Shown piece after piece: positions 45,329 to 54,034 of a stretch of DNA of 64,000 bases; positions within the stretch are counted from its first letter, which is position 1; each line of letters begins with the position of its first letter. This stretch comes from Terribium retamae (lineage in GTDB: Bacteria > Pseudomonadota > Alphaproteobacteria > Rhizobiales > Rhizobiaceae), in NCBI RefSeq assembly GCF_022347545.1, contig NZ_JAKREW010000006.1, positions 62,001-126,000 on the forward strand. The letters are read 5' to 3'. A program made the translations under genes and the position numbers. The notes beneath the pieces are model-generated. The model was not told the origin of the DNA. It made no database searches and saw nothing but the letters and a program-made list of their open reading frames with translations.

Positions 45329-45826
45329 ATGTCACTCTCCATCAGCCTCACCATCAATGGTCAAGCGCGCACGGTCGTGCTCGATGACCCACGCGTGACG
45401 CTGCTCGACCTCCTGCGCGAGCGACTGGACCTTCCCGGCACCAAGAAAGGCTGTGACCGCGGCCAATGCGGTGCCTGCACCGTGCTCGTCGACGGCCGGC
45501 GCATCAATTCATGCTTGTCGCTGGCAGCAAGCCTGGATGGCACCGAGGTCACCACGATCGAAGGGCTCGCCGAAGGCGAAGCGCTGCATCCGGTGCAGGC
45601 CGCCTTCATCGCACATGACGGCTTCCAATGCGGCTACTGCACGCCTGGCCAGATCATGAGCGCGGTCGGACTCATCAAGGAGGGTCATGCAAATGGCGAT
45701 CCTGAGCGTATCCGCGAACTGATGAGCGGCAATATCTGCCGTTGCGGTGCCTATCAGGGCATCACAGAAGCAATCCTCGAAGCCCAGAAAGCATCGACCG
45801 AAGCCAACCGGAGGGACGCGGCATGA
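45329..45826 (+). CDS. Molybdenum hydroxylase [2Fe-2S] subunit (PaoA-like)
   Basis: A 165-residue electron-transfer subunit with two [2Fe-2S] clusters: the plant-type ligands in KKGCDRGQCGACTVLVDG and the second set in QCGYCTPGQIM and NICRCGAYQGI. There is no Tat or other signal peptide before SLSISLTINGQ, unlike E. coli PaoA, so the enzyme is probably cytoplasmic. It overlaps the FAD subunit gene by four bases. Confidence 0.93.
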   Translation: MSLSISLTINGQARTVVLDDPRVTLLDLLRERLDLPGTKKGCDRGQCGACTVLVDGRRINSCLSLAASLDGTEVTTIEGLAEGEALHPVQAAFIAHDGFQCGYCTPGQIMSAVGLIKEGHANGDPERIRELMSGNICRCGAYQGITEAILEAQKASTEANRRDAA

Positions 45827-46881
45827 ACCGCTTCGACTATATACGCCCGGTCAGCGTGTCCGAGGCGATCGCGGCAGCAGCCGTACCGGGATCGGCCTAT
45901 CTCGCAGCCGGCACCAACCTGCTCGACCTGATGAAGGTGGGCACAACGCGGCCGGAGCGCGTTATCGACATCACACGGTTGCCGGGGCTTGACCGCATCG
46001 AATGGTTGCCGGATGGCGGCGTGCGGATCGCTGCGATGGTCCGCAATTCCGACCTTGCGTATGACGAACGCTTCGCCCGGACCTTCCCGGCGGTGGCGGA
46101 AGCGCTGCTTTCAGGCGCTTCGGCCCAGTTGCGCAATGCCGCCACCGTTGGCGGCAACCTGATGCAGCGCACGCGTTGCGCCTATTTCCACGACCTGGCG
46201 AGCGCCTGCAATCGCCGGGTTGCGGGATCGGGCTGTGATGCGCGCGATGGAGAAAATCGCCTCCATGCTGTGCTTGGTTGGAGCGAGCATTGCATTGCGA
46301 CCCATCCGTCCGACTTCTGTGTGCCGTTGGTCGCACTGGACGCCTTGGTCGAGGTCGAGGGGCCGCATGGCGCCCGCGAGATACCGGTCGACCTGCTGCA
46401 TGCCCTGCCCGGCGCGACGCCGGAGCGGGAAACCGCGCTGGCCCCAGGTGAACTGGTCGTTGCCCTGAGGCTGCCGGCCGAGGCTGCCGATTTTTCTGGC
46501 AATGCCCGCTATTTGAAACTGCGCGAACGCACATCTTATGCCTTTGCTGTGGTCTCGGCGGCTGCGGCGCTGGAACTGGAAGGCAAGCTGATCCGCAAGG
46601 CGCGCGTCGCGCTTGGCGGTGTCGCTGCCAAGCCTTGGCGCGCCCGAGAAGCGGAGGTAGCCTTGACCGGCATGCCGGCATCGGCGGAAGCCTTTGCAAA
46701 AGCAGCCGAAATCGCGCTCGCCGATGCGCTTCCGTCCGGCGACAACGCCTTCAAGATCGAACTGGCGCGCCGCATCGTCGTCCGTGCCTTGAGCCTCGCT
46801 TTCGAAGGAACGCCCGAGGTCATGCCGGCACTGCCGGCCTCACCATTCTCCACAACCGCTGGAGCAATCCATGTCGCTTGA
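45823..46881 (+). CDS. Molybdenum hydroxylase FAD subunit (PaoB-like)
   Basis: A 352-residue FAD-binding subunit. The FAD motifs are YLAAGTNLLDLMKVG and ATVGGNLMQRTRC. It carries the extra cysteine insert of PaoB/YagS (RCAYFHDLASAC, GSGCDARDG, GWSEHCIATHP), which in E. coli PaoB binds a [4Fe-4S] cluster, so this is a PaoABC/YagTSR-type aldehyde oxidoreductase rather than a xanthine or CO dehydrogenase. It overlaps both neighbours. Confidence 0.92.
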   Translation: MNRFDYIRPVSVSEAIAAAAVPGSAYLAAGTNLLDLMKVGTTRPERVIDITRLPGLDRIEWLPDGGVRIAAMVRNSDLAYDERFARTFPAVAEALLSGASAQLRNAATVGGNLMQRTRCAYFHDLASACNRRVAGSGCDARDGENRLHAVLGWSEHCIATHPSDFCVPLVALDALVEVEGPHGAREIPVDLLHALPGATPERETALAPGELVVALRLPAEAADFSGNARYLKLRERTSYAFAVVSAAAALELEGKLIRKARVALGGVAAKPWRAREAEVALTGMPASAEAFAKAAEIALADALPSGDNAFKIELARRIVVRALSLAFEGTPEVMPALPASPFSTTAGAIHVA

Positions 46882-49129
46882 TACCGCTTCCCCAACCGCC
46901 CGCCGCCACGGCTCCAATGCCGGCCAGCCACTGACTCGCCGCGATGGACTGCTCAAGGTTACCGGCCGTGCGACCTATGCCGCCGATAACCATCCAGACG
47001 GCATGCTCTACGCCGTTACCGCCATCAGCCGCATCGCCCGTGGACGCGTCACAGCACTCGATGTCGGCGCCGCCAGGGCGCATGCCGGCGTCGTCGAGGT
47101 GCTCACTCCAGCCAATCGTCCGCCGCTGGCACATGACCCGGATGAAAAGATGCCGCCTTTCGGCTTCCGGGTGGAAGTGCTGCAGGATGACACCGTGCGC
47201 TATGTCGGCCAGCCGATCGCACTGGTCGTCGCTGAAACACTTGAGGCGGCAACGGAAGCAGCGGCCCTGCTCGATCCGCAATATGAAATTGCCGATGCGC
47301 GCACCGATCGCTCGAATGGCGACCGTTTCGGCCTCGCCGCGGTCGGGATCGGTGCGCCACCGCGCACGGTCCATGGCGATCTCGCGGCGGGCCTGGCTGC
47401 CGCAACGCATGTGACGGAGGCTGAATACGAAACGCCGGCGCAATACCATAACGCGATGGAACCTCACGCGGTGGTGGCTGAATGGCATGGAGACCGGGTA
47501 ACCCTCGACATGCCCAACCAGGCCATGGCGCTGAGCTGTGCGGCCTATGGCGCCTATTTCGACATCCCGGCCGAAAACGTGCTGATCCGTTCGCCCTTCC
47601 TGGGCGGCGGTTTTGGCTCGAAGGCCATCCTCAACGGACCGCAGATATTGGCCATTCTTGCCGCCCGCATGCTCAAAAGACCGGTGAAGCTGGTCCTCAC
47701 CAGGACGCAGATGTACGGGCCGGTCGGGCATCGCGGCCACACCTGGCAGAAACTGCGCATCGGCACCGACGCCCAGGGCCGCCTTACCGCCCTGCATCAT
47801 CACGCCCTTTGCGCCACCTCCAGCTTCGACGAATTCATCGAACCGGCGGCGAATGCCTCCCTGCCGCTCTACGACAGTCCTGCCATTCTTGTCGAACATG
47901 AAGGCCTCAGGCTGGATATCGGCACACCGGGGCCAATGCGCGCGCCCGGCGAGGCTTCCGGTTCGGCGGCGCTCGAAGTTGCCATGGACGAGGCTGCCGT
48001 TGCCTGCGGCATGGATCCGCTCGAGTTCAGGCTGGCGAACTACGCCGAGACCGAACCCGGCACCGGCAGGCCGTTCTCGTCCAAAGCGCTGCGGGAGTGC
48101 TATCTAGAGGGCGCCAAACGCTTCGGCTGGGCCGGGCGACCGCTCGAACCGCGCCAAATGCGTGACGAGAACGGTTTCCTCGTCGGCTGGGGCATGGGCA
48201 CGGCCGTTTTCCACTGCCCGCATTTCCCTGCAGAAGCACGCGCCACACTGCGCGCGGACGGTACGGCCCTGGTCGAGACCGCTGGTGCCGACATGGGGCA
48301 AGGTGCGTGGACGGCGCTTGCCCAGATCGCGGCGGAGGCGCTGGGCCTCGATCCTGATCAGGTCGAATTCCATTCGGGTATTTCAACCTTGCCCGATGGC
48401 GGCATCGCCGGCGGCTCCGGTCATACGGCGAGTGCCGGTCTGGCGCTGAACAATGCCGGTGAGGACGCGATCGCCAAACTCGCTGCAATCGCCACCGCCG
48501 ACCCTGCGTCCCCGCTTTTCGGTGCCGGCAATATCGGTGTGGTAGCGAGGTCCGGGCGGCTCCACAGGATCGACGACGAGGGGCGCAGCGAAAGCTATGT
48601 CGATATCCTTGCCCGCGCCGGCCAGGCCGAAGTGATCGGAACTGCCAAGGCGGCACGCGATCCGGCAATCGCGGAGGCCCATGCGATGTTTTCTCACGGC
48701 GCCGTCTTCGCCGAAGTGAAGGTCGATCCCGATCTCGGGCAGATCCGTGCGACGCGCCTGGTCGGCGCTTTCGCGGCCGGCCGCGTGATCAATCCCCGTC
48801 TCGTCCGCAGCCAGTATTTCGGCGGCATGATCTGGGGGACATCCTTCGCGCTTCACGAAGAAGCGGTAACCGACCGTCGAACCGGCAGGATCATGAATGC
48901 CGATCTCGCCGAATATCACGTACCGGTCAACGCGGATGTGCCTTCGCTGGACGCGATCCTGATCGAGGAGGATGATCCCTACGTCAACCCGCTCGGCATC
49001 AAAGGCGTTGGCGAGATCGGCATCACCGGCACCGTAGGGGCCATTGCCAACGCAGTGTGGCATGCCACAGGCGTTCGCGTGCGACGCTTTCCGGTCCGCA
49101 TAGAAGACCTTCTCATCGCCCGAGCCTGA
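46871..49129 (+). CDS. Molybdenum hydroxylase molybdopterin subunit (PaoC-like)
   Basis: A 752-residue catalytic subunit binding the molybdenum cytosine-dinucleotide cofactor. Motifs are GRATYAADNHPDGMLYA, RSPFLGGGFGSKAILNGPQI, MRAPGEASGS and the C-terminal active-site glutamate region NPLGIKGVGEIGITG. It is predicted to oxidise aldehydes, as in E. coli PaoC. No PaoD/XdhC-type cofactor-insertion gene follows, so maturation must be supplied from elsewhere. It overlaps the FAD subunit gene by 11 bases. Confidence 0.93.
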   Translation: MSLDTASPTARRHGSNAGQPLTRRDGLLKVTGRATYAADNHPDGMLYAVTAISRIARGRVTALDVGAARAHAGVVEVLTPANRPPLAHDPDEKMPPFGFRVEVLQDDTVRYVGQPIALVVAETLEAATEAAALLDPQYEIADARTDRSNGDRFGLAAVGIGAPPRTVHGDLAAGLAAATHVTEAEYETPAQYHNAMEPHAVVAEWHGDRVTLDMPNQAMALSCAAYGAYFDIPAENVLIRSPFLGGGFGSKAILNGPQILAILAARMLKRPVKLVLTRTQMYGPVGHRGHTWQKLRIGTDAQGRLTALHHHALCATSSFDEFIEPAANASLPLYDSPAILVEHEGLRLDIGTPGPMRAPGEASGSAALEVAMDEAAVACGMDPLEFRLANYAETEPGTGRPFSSKALRECYLEGAKRFGWAGRPLEPRQMRDENGFLVGWGMGTAVFHCPHFPAEARATLRADGTALVETAGADMGQGAWTALAQIAAEALGLDPDQVEFHSGISTLPDGGIAGGSGHTASAGLALNNAGEDAIAKLAAIATADPASPLFGAGNIGVVARSGRLHRIDDEGRSESYVDILARAGQAEVIGTAKAARDPAIAEAHAMFSHGAVFAEVKVDPDLGQIRATRLVGAFAAGRVINPRLVRSQYFGGMIWGTSFALHEEAVTDRRTGRIMNADLAEYHVPVNADVPSLDAILIEEDDPYVNPLGIKGVGEIGITGTVGAIANAVWHATGVRVRRFPVRIEDLLIARA

Positions 49130-49202
49130 CGGGCGGCGAGAGACAGCCTCATAACTCCAGTCATCACCCGAGACAGCAATGCAGCAAATCGCACTCACCA
49201 CC

Positions 49203-49397
49203 ATGGTCTACAAGCCGCCGCTGACGGCTGCGATCGACGCAGAAAAATTCATGGTCAAGGCAGACAATATCCACCACACGATCGTCCACCTCCTGCAGGC
49301 ATCACCGGCGAAAGAACGGTTGGTCCTGCTGCATCTCGATGAAATCCTGTCGAGTGCGGTCGTTGAGACGGTTGGACGAGCACCGAGCTGGAAATGA
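49203..49397 (+). CDS. Possible small hypothetical protein
   Basis: An open frame of 64 residues from the ATG at 49203 (72 from 49179). No ribosome site and no family are evident. The composition is plausible (IHHTIVHLLQASPAKERLVL), with a likely helix. Recorded with low confidence because the gap after the hydroxylase operon holds nothing else. Confidence 0.3.
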   Translation: MVYKPPLTAAIDAEKFMVKADNIHHTIVHLLQASPAKERLVLLHLDEILSSAVVETVGRAPSWK

Positions 49398-49548
49398 CTT
49401 AGTCTCTTGCATTCGGCTCGGCCACTTTCCTTTGCCCCGCAGGCCTCCTGTCTTACACTCCGTAAGAACCTTTGATCGCGCAAATGTTGACCTGACAGTC
49501 TCAGTCCCGATGATGTCCGCCCGTGGGGGCGTAGTCGAAGGGACAGTA

Positions 49549-49725
49549 ATGACCTCCAAACCTCATTTGCTCGCAGTGCTTGGAATCGCGGCATTTGCGC
49601 TCGCCGCATGCAGCCAGACGGATTCGCAAACCACACAGGCGCCGTCCACGACCGTCGCACCACCGCCGAGCACTATGACGACGCCAGCGCCAACCACGAC
49701 GCCGCAATCGGCGCCGGTGCAATAG
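49549..49725 (+). CDS. Very small Thr/Pro-rich lipoprotein
   Basis: A 58-residue protein with a signal peptide and lipobox (VLGIAAFALAACSQT). The mature part is about 40 residues of Thr, Pro, Ser and Gln (TTVAPPPSTMTTPAPTTTPQ), a flexible extracellular-type linker with no folded domain. GAAGGGAC precedes the ATG. A strong terminator follows, supporting a real gene. The function is unknown. Confidence 0.7.
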   Translation: MTSKPHLLAVLGIAAFALAACSQTDSQTTQAPSTTVAPPPSTMTTPAPTTTPQSAPVQ

Positions 49726-49744
49726 ACCGTAGAGCAGCAATCGG

Positions 49745-49767
49745 AACCCCGCCCTCGGCGGGGTTTT
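49745..49767 (+). terminator. Rho-independent terminator after the small lipoprotein gene
   Basis: CCCCGCC and GGCGGGG pair over a 3-base loop, flanked by AA and followed by TTTT. Confidence 0.85.
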
Positions 49768-49837
49768 CGATTCAGGCGTGGCATCGAACACAAGGCTTTC
49801 GGAGCAATTCCAGTCATTCCCGCCGATCGTAGCCGCG

Positions 49838-49863
49838 GGAATGATCGGTGAACTTTCATCGTT
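49838..49863 (+). promoter_or_regulatory. EcfG-like promoter (8 of 9)
   Basis: GGAAT, 17 bases, CGTT, differing from consensus only in the last base of the first element. It lies about 130 bases before the gene at 49991. Confidence 0.35.
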
Positions 49864-49990
49864 TTATGTAACGCCGTTCATAGATGGCGATCCTGCCGGC
49901 TTGCATCCTCCCGACGCGGCGATGACGTGGACCAAGGTCCCCGCCCCTAACACCAGTCAGCGCGTATGCCGCTCGCGGAAGGAGGTTCCG

Positions 49991-50434
49991 ATGAAATTGA
50001 ATGCCAAACTGCTCGCCATTATCGGCAAACGTATCCCCGCCATTTACGACGTCATCCCGCGAGGGCCACAGGGCTGGATCTCGCAGGTTGCCCTCAACCC
50101 GCAACCACTGCCGCCCGGACATCTGGGCGCTGCCCTGGCGACGGATTTCATCCGGTCTGCCTGGCTGGCCGACCGAGGCTCGCTCGATCTGAAGCAAGTC
50201 TTCGATGACCTCGACGACTGGTGCCCGACGCGGCCGAAAAAGATCAAGCTCCCACCGTGGTGGCCACCCATCCCGGAGCCCGAACCGCACCCGGAATGGT
50301 TTGTCGAGTTTCATCTCGGCTTTGCCGCGCGGCTCGCCGTCAGTGTTTGGGAACTCGGTGACACATCCCTTGCCCAATCGCTGAATAAGGCCATGGAAAG
50401 GTCTTTGACCGTCATCGAGACCACGAACTACTGA
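49991..50434 (+). CDS. Hypothetical protein with LNPQPLPP motif
   Basis: A 147-residue protein starting at ATG 49991 with GGAGG 10 bases upstream. It contains the striking motif ALNPQPLPPG early on and a proline- and tryptophan-rich stretch (PPWWPPIPEPEPHPEW), then a helical C-terminus (FAARLAVSVWELGDTSLAQS). I recall LNPQPLPP as a recurrent motif in uncharacterised bacterial proteins but cannot assign a function. An upstream start at 49778 is possible but unsupported. Confidence 0.7.
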   Translation: MKLNAKLLAIIGKRIPAIYDVIPRGPQGWISQVALNPQPLPPGHLGAALATDFIRSAWLADRGSLDLKQVFDDLDDWCPTRPKKIKLPPWWPPIPEPEPHPEWFVEFHLGFAARLAVSVWELGDTSLAQSLNKAMERSLTVIETTNY

Positions 50435-50442
50435 ACGCAACA

Positions 50443-50478
50443 GCAAGCGGGCGGGTCAACGCAGCGGCCCGCCCTTGC
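50443..50478. terminator. Bidirectional hairpin between convergent genes
   Basis: GGGCGGG and CCCGCCC pair over a 12-base loop, with outer GCAA/TTGC pairing. It lies in the 52-base gap between the LNPQPLPP gene and the DUF1127 gene. T-runs are weak. Confidence 0.55.
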
Positions 50479-50486
50479 ATGTTGCT

Positions 50487-50741
50487 CTAAGCTACATTCT
50501 CGTCCCAGTCCGGCAGGCGGCCGCGCTGCGCCACCAGTCCGATCTGGTCGCGACAGAGGCCGAGGTCGGCCAACGCTTTGTCATCGAGTTCCGAGAGGCT
50601 CTTGCGGGTGCGGCGCACGGCTCTCCCGTGCCGTATCCCGGAAACCAGCCTGTCCAGCCAGCTGCCGCGATCCCTTGGCTTATCCCGTGCTCCCAGAGCC
50701 CATCGAGACACGATCGGCGCCTGTGTGCTCATGACATTCAT
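50487..50741 (-). CDS. DUF1127 domain protein
   Basis: An 84-residue protein whose C-terminal half has the DUF1127 pattern (RTRKSLSELDDKALADLGL followed by RDQIGLVA). DUF1127 proteins in alphaproteobacteria are small, arginine-rich and linked to phosphate or carbon stress and RNA turnover; this role is by family only. The ATG at 50741 follows AAAGGAGA. It is divergent from the AraC-type gene. Confidence 0.85.
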   Translation of the reverse strand: MNVMSTQAPIVSRWALGARDKPRDRGSWLDRLVSGIRHGRAVRRTRKSLSELDDKALADLGLCRDQIGLVAQRGRLPDWDENVA

Positions 50742-50793
50742 GATCGTCTCCTTTCGAAGCATCGACCCTTGCGCAAAGAAGATCCGCTCCGCC

Positions 50794-50805
50794 GAACCAT
50801 GGTTC
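50794..50805. promoter_or_regulatory. Palindrome GAACCATGGTTC in a divergent promoter region
   Basis: A perfect 12-bp palindrome between the DUF1127 gene and the AraC-type regulator gene, about 53 bases from the first start. Candidate operator. Confidence 0.35.
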
Positions 50806-50889
50806 CGCGGTCTGTTCGCTGCGCGTGATCGATTTCGTACAGATGTTACCGCAACTGGCGCTTTCGTGTTATCGTCATATCGCCGACTT

Positions 50890-51705
50890 ATGTTTGCGAA
50901 CCGCCAGATGATCCACCCAGACAACCACATTCATCCAGATCTCGGCCTCACAGCGCGGCAGGATTATCCGGCGGCAATTGTCGGCTATGACGGAACGATC
51001 CAGAAAGGCACACACTACGACCGACATCACCATCGCCGAGCGCAACTCTTTCACATCGTGTCGGGTGCGGTCACCGTCGAAACCGAGCGCGGCACCTTCG
51101 TCGCGCCACCGGAACGGGCAGTCTGGATTCCCTGCGACGTCGAACACGCCGTGACCTATCTGCAGGACACGGCACAACGTTTCCTGTTCTTCCGCCCGGA
51201 AGCCGTGCGGCATCTGCCGATTGTTCCGGCGGTCATTCGCCTGTCGCCCCTGCTGCGGGAGCTCATTGTCGCCTTCCTGGGTTATGGCCGAGAAGAAGCG
51301 ACCACCGGTCCCGCGGCACGCATCGGCGCCGTCATCCTCGACCAGCTGGCGACTGAGCCGGCCGCGCCTCTGCATCTGCCAATGCCCGCGTCCACTCGCT
51401 TGCGCCACGCGGTGTCCGGGCTTGCCGCCGATCCGTCGCTGATAGACAGCCTTGCCGAGATTGCCGGAAAGGCTGCACTTTCCGAACGCTCCTTCGAGCG
51501 CCACTTCCGTGCCGAAACAGGCATCAGCTTCCGGGCATGGCGGCAACAAGCACGACTGATGAAGGCGGTGGAATGGCTTTCGCTCGGCCTCCCGGTTGGC
51601 GAAATCGCAGAGCGGCTGGGTTACGAACAGCCCAGTGCATTCGTAGCCGGTTTCCGCAAAGCCTTTGGCGTTACGCCCGGCCGTTATTTCGATGACGGGT
51701 CATGA
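50890..51705 (+). CDS. AraC-family regulator with cupin sensor domain
   Basis: A 271-residue regulator with an N-terminal cupin-like domain (HYDRHHHRRAQLFHIVSG, then VWIPCDVEHAVTYL) and a C-terminal AraC double helix-turn-helix (EIAGKAALSERSFERHFRAE, then GEIAERLGYEQPSAFVAGFR). This is the YdhB/NimR-like layout. The histidine cluster could bind metal. The ATG at 50890 is chosen; another in-frame ATG lies at 50908. It ends 13 bases from the convergent GST gene. Confidence 0.88.
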   Translation: MFANRQMIHPDNHIHPDLGLTARQDYPAAIVGYDGTIQKGTHYDRHHHRRAQLFHIVSGAVTVETERGTFVAPPERAVWIPCDVEHAVTYLQDTAQRFLFFRPEAVRHLPIVPAVIRLSPLLRELIVAFLGYGREEATTGPAARIGAVILDQLATEPAAPLHLPMPASTRLRHAVSGLAADPSLIDSLAEIAGKAALSERSFERHFRAETGISFRAWRQQARLMKAVEWLSLGLPVGEIAERLGYEQPSAFVAGFRKAFGVTPGRYFDDGS

Positions 51706-51717
51706 CTCTTCGGGGTT

Positions 51718-52587
51718 CTATTCCGCCGCCACCTTGTCCTGCGTTTTCGTCTCGAAGTCGCTGGCGTCGTGCCGCTCGCGCAGTTGGCCGGCGGGGTCGC
51801 CGGAAACGCGATTGACCATGCGCCCGCGCTTCACGGCCGGCCGCGCGTGAAGCTGGTCCGCCCAGCGCAGCACATTCTTGTATTCGTGCACGGAGAGGAA
51901 CTCGCCTGCGCCGTAGTTCCAGCCTTTCACCATGCCGCCATACCAGGGCCAGATCGCCATATCCGCGATGGTGTACTGGCTGCCCGCCACATACTCGTTT
52001 TCAGCCAGCCGGCGGTCGAGCACGTCGAGCTGACGCTTGGTTTCCATGGCGTAGCGGTTGATCGCATACTCGATCTTCTCCGGCGCATAGGCATAGAAAT
52101 GACCGAAGCCGCCGCCGACGAACGGCGCCGACCCCATCTGCCAGAACAGCCAGGACAGCGTCTCTGCTCGCGCCGGCTGTTCGGTCGGCAAGAAGGCGTC
52201 GAACTTTTCAGCGAGGTAGGTCAGGATCGCGCCGGATTCGAAAACACGAACGGATTTGCCGCCGCTGCGATCGACCAGCGCCGGAATTTTCGAATTCGGA
52301 TTGACGTTGACAAAACCCGACCCGAACTGTTCGCCATCGATCTTGATCAGCCATGCGTCGTATTCAGCGCCCTGGTGGCCGGCAGCCAGCAATTCCTCCA
52401 GCATGATGGTAACCTTCACGCCGTTGGGAGTTCCGAGCGAATAGAGCTGCAGCGGGTGCTTGCCGACAGGCAATTCCTTCTCGTGCGTTGCGCCTGCGAT
52501 CGGGCGGTTCGTGCTGGCAAAGGCACCACCATTGGCCTTGTCCCAAGTCCATACCTTCGGCGGCGTGTATGCGGATTGTTCTGACAT
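51718..52587 (-). CDS. yghU: Glutathione S-transferase, YghU/Nu-class
   Basis: A 289-residue thioredoxin-fold transferase with the long N-terminal extension typical of YghU (TPPKVWTWDKANGGAFASTN), the disulfide-bond reductase-type SLGTPNGVKVTIMLEEL and the glutathione-binding NSKIPALVD and FESGAILTYLAEKF. E. coli YghU acts as a glutathione-dependent disulfide reductase and peroxidase. The ATG at 52587 follows GGGAG. An 18-bp palindrome lies about 100 bases upstream. Confidence 0.92.
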   Translation of the reverse strand: MSEQSAYTPPKVWTWDKANGGAFASTNRPIAGATHEKELPVGKHPLQLYSLGTPNGVKVTIMLEELLAAGHQGAEYDAWLIKIDGEQFGSGFVNVNPNSKIPALVDRSGGKSVRVFESGAILTYLAEKFDAFLPTEQPARAETLSWLFWQMGSAPFVGGGFGHFYAYAPEKIEYAINRYAMETKRQLDVLDRRLAENEYVAGSQYTIADMAIWPWYGGMVKGWNYGAGEFLSVHEYKNVLRWADQLHARPAVKRGRMVNRVSGDPAGQLRERHDASDFETKTQDKVAAE

Positions 52588-52684
52588 CAACGGCTCCCAT
52601 CGGATCGGCGGATGGCTGACTTCATGAATGGCCACCCTCGCGGACCAATTACATAGGCGCCTGAGCCGGGCTTTGACAGGCAGT

Positions 52685-52702
52685 TTTTGTTTCAAAACAA
52701 AA
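52685..52702. promoter_or_regulatory. 18-bp AT-rich palindrome upstream of yghU
   Basis: TTTTGTTT-CA-AAACAAAA has perfect 8-bp arms about 100 bases before yghU. Form and location suit an operator. A TTGACA element (52674-52679) lies beside it. Confidence 0.5.
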
Positions 52703-52866
52703 CCCGTCCCTGCAATGATTTTCCTCGTTGATGCGTCCGTGTGGTCACTGCATTTCCTCCGCGAAATGCCGGGCATGGCAAACACTCCGGCTCTTCCCCA
52801 TCAACAGCCTATTGATGTTTCCTTGATCCGAACCCGCTCAGTCCCCAATCGAATTTTGATGTCGAT

Positions 52867-53172
52867 GTGAGCTACCTTTCTCCCATGCTCAAACCCCTCC
52901 CCCTGTGGTGGCCGACCAGAACGACCGCGATCCCAACCGAGTATTTCATCCTGGCGAACCTGCGTGCTGACGGTCCGGTGGTTGGTCATCTTGCGGGCAA
53001 GCCGATCCGCGAAGCCGTCATCGATCATGATGGCCGACGCTATCGCTTCGCCGGAGTGATGCCACGCACACGTATGGGCAGATTCGCCGTGGAAAATCTA
53101 AGGCCCGGCGAATGGATCGTGCAGCCGGGGCTGATTTACATCCTGGAGGAGCGCAAGGCCTTAACAGCTTGA
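52867..53172 (+). CDS. Hypothetical protein
   Basis: A 101-residue frame starting at GTG 52867; an ATG at 52885 would give 95 residues. The sequence is protein-like, with alternating strand-type segments (REAVIDHDGRRYRFAGVMPR, then EWIVQPGLIYILEER), but I recognise no family. The ribosome site is weak. The 279 bases before it hold the yghU promoter and the AT-rich palindrome. Confidence 0.5.
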   Translation: MSYLSPMLKPLPLWWPTRTTAIPTEYFILANLRADGPVVGHLAGKPIREAVIDHDGRRYRFAGVMPRTRMGRFAVENLRPGEWIVQPGLIYILEERKALTA

Positions 53173-53254
53173 ATTTCAATCCAATGTCTCCCCCACGGCT
53201 CGCTCAGGGCACGCTACTGGGCACCGCCAAGGCCGAAAGAAGCTCCCTGATTGG

Positions 53255-53279
53255 GGAACCATCACGCGCTCGCATAGTT
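53255..53279 (+). promoter_or_regulatory. EcfG-like promoter (8 of 9) before the carbohydrate cluster
   Basis: GGAAC, 16 bases, AGTT. It ends 33 bases before the HAD phosphatase start, the right distance for a short leader. Confidence 0.5.
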
Positions 53280-53311
53280 GAGAAACCAAACCGAAAAGGA
53301 GAGGTCTCTTG

Positions 53312-54034
53312 ATGGATGTCACGGCGCTCGCCACCGACTATGACGAAACTCTTGCGGAAGAAGGCCTGGTGTCGGCAACGACATTTGCCGCGCTGCAGAA
53401 GCTGAAGGAAAGCCAACGCAAGCTTATCCTCGTGTCAGGGCGGCAGCTGCCCGATCTCAAGAGGGTTTTCCCACATCTGGGGATCTTCGACCGGGTCGTA
53501 GCAGAAAATGGCGCCATCCTGCATGATCCGGCCACCGGCCGAGAGCAGCTCCTGGCTCCCGTTTATCCGCCAGCCTTTGTCGATAGCTTGCGCGAGCGTG
53601 GTGTGGATCCACTTCTTGTCGGCCGCTCGGTGATCGGCACGCTGGTGCCGAACGAGATGATCGTTCTCGATGAAATCCGTCGCCACGGCCTCGAACTCGA
53701 AATCATCTTCAACAAAGGCGCTGTCATGGTGCTGCCCAGCGGCGTCAACAAGGCGACAGGCCTGATGGCTGCGCTGGACGATCTGAACCTGCCCGTCGAT
53801 GGAGTGGTAGCGATCGGCGACGCCGAGAACGATCACGACTTCCTGCGCAGAGCAGGCTACGGCGTCGCTGTTGCCAATGCGCTGCCCAGCCTCAAGGAAA
53901 CGGCAGACCGCGTGACGCTCGCACCCGCCGGGGACGGCGTCAGGGAAATCATCGACGATATCCTGCGAGGCGATGTCACGACCGCGGACGCGGAGACAAA
54001 TGACGTTGCGATTGCACGGGTGGCTCAAGGGTAA
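53312..54034 (+). CDS. HAD-IIB family hydrolase (sugar-phosphatase-like)
   Basis: A 240-residue HAD phosphatase of the Cof/sucrose- or trehalose-phosphatase group. The nucleophile motif is TDYDETLA (Asp9, with Asp11), motif II is LVSGRQ, and motifs III/IV are GVNKATGL and GDAENDHDFL. It heads a cluster with a GT4 enzyme, a debranching-like enzyme and trehalose-6-phosphate synthase, so a role as OtsB-like phosphatase is plausible but unproved. GGAGAGG precedes; a TTG one codon upstream is an alternative start. Confidence 0.83.
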   Translation: MDVTALATDYDETLAEEGLVSATTFAALQKLKESQRKLILVSGRQLPDLKRVFPHLGIFDRVVAENGAILHDPATGREQLLAPVYPPAFVDSLRERGVDPLLVGRSVIGTLVPNEMIVLDEIRRHGLELEIIFNKGAVMVLPSGVNKATGLMAALDDLNLPVDGVVAIGDAENDHDFLRRAGYGVAVANALPSLKETADRVTLAPAGDGVREIIDDILRGDVTTADAETNDVAIARVAQG

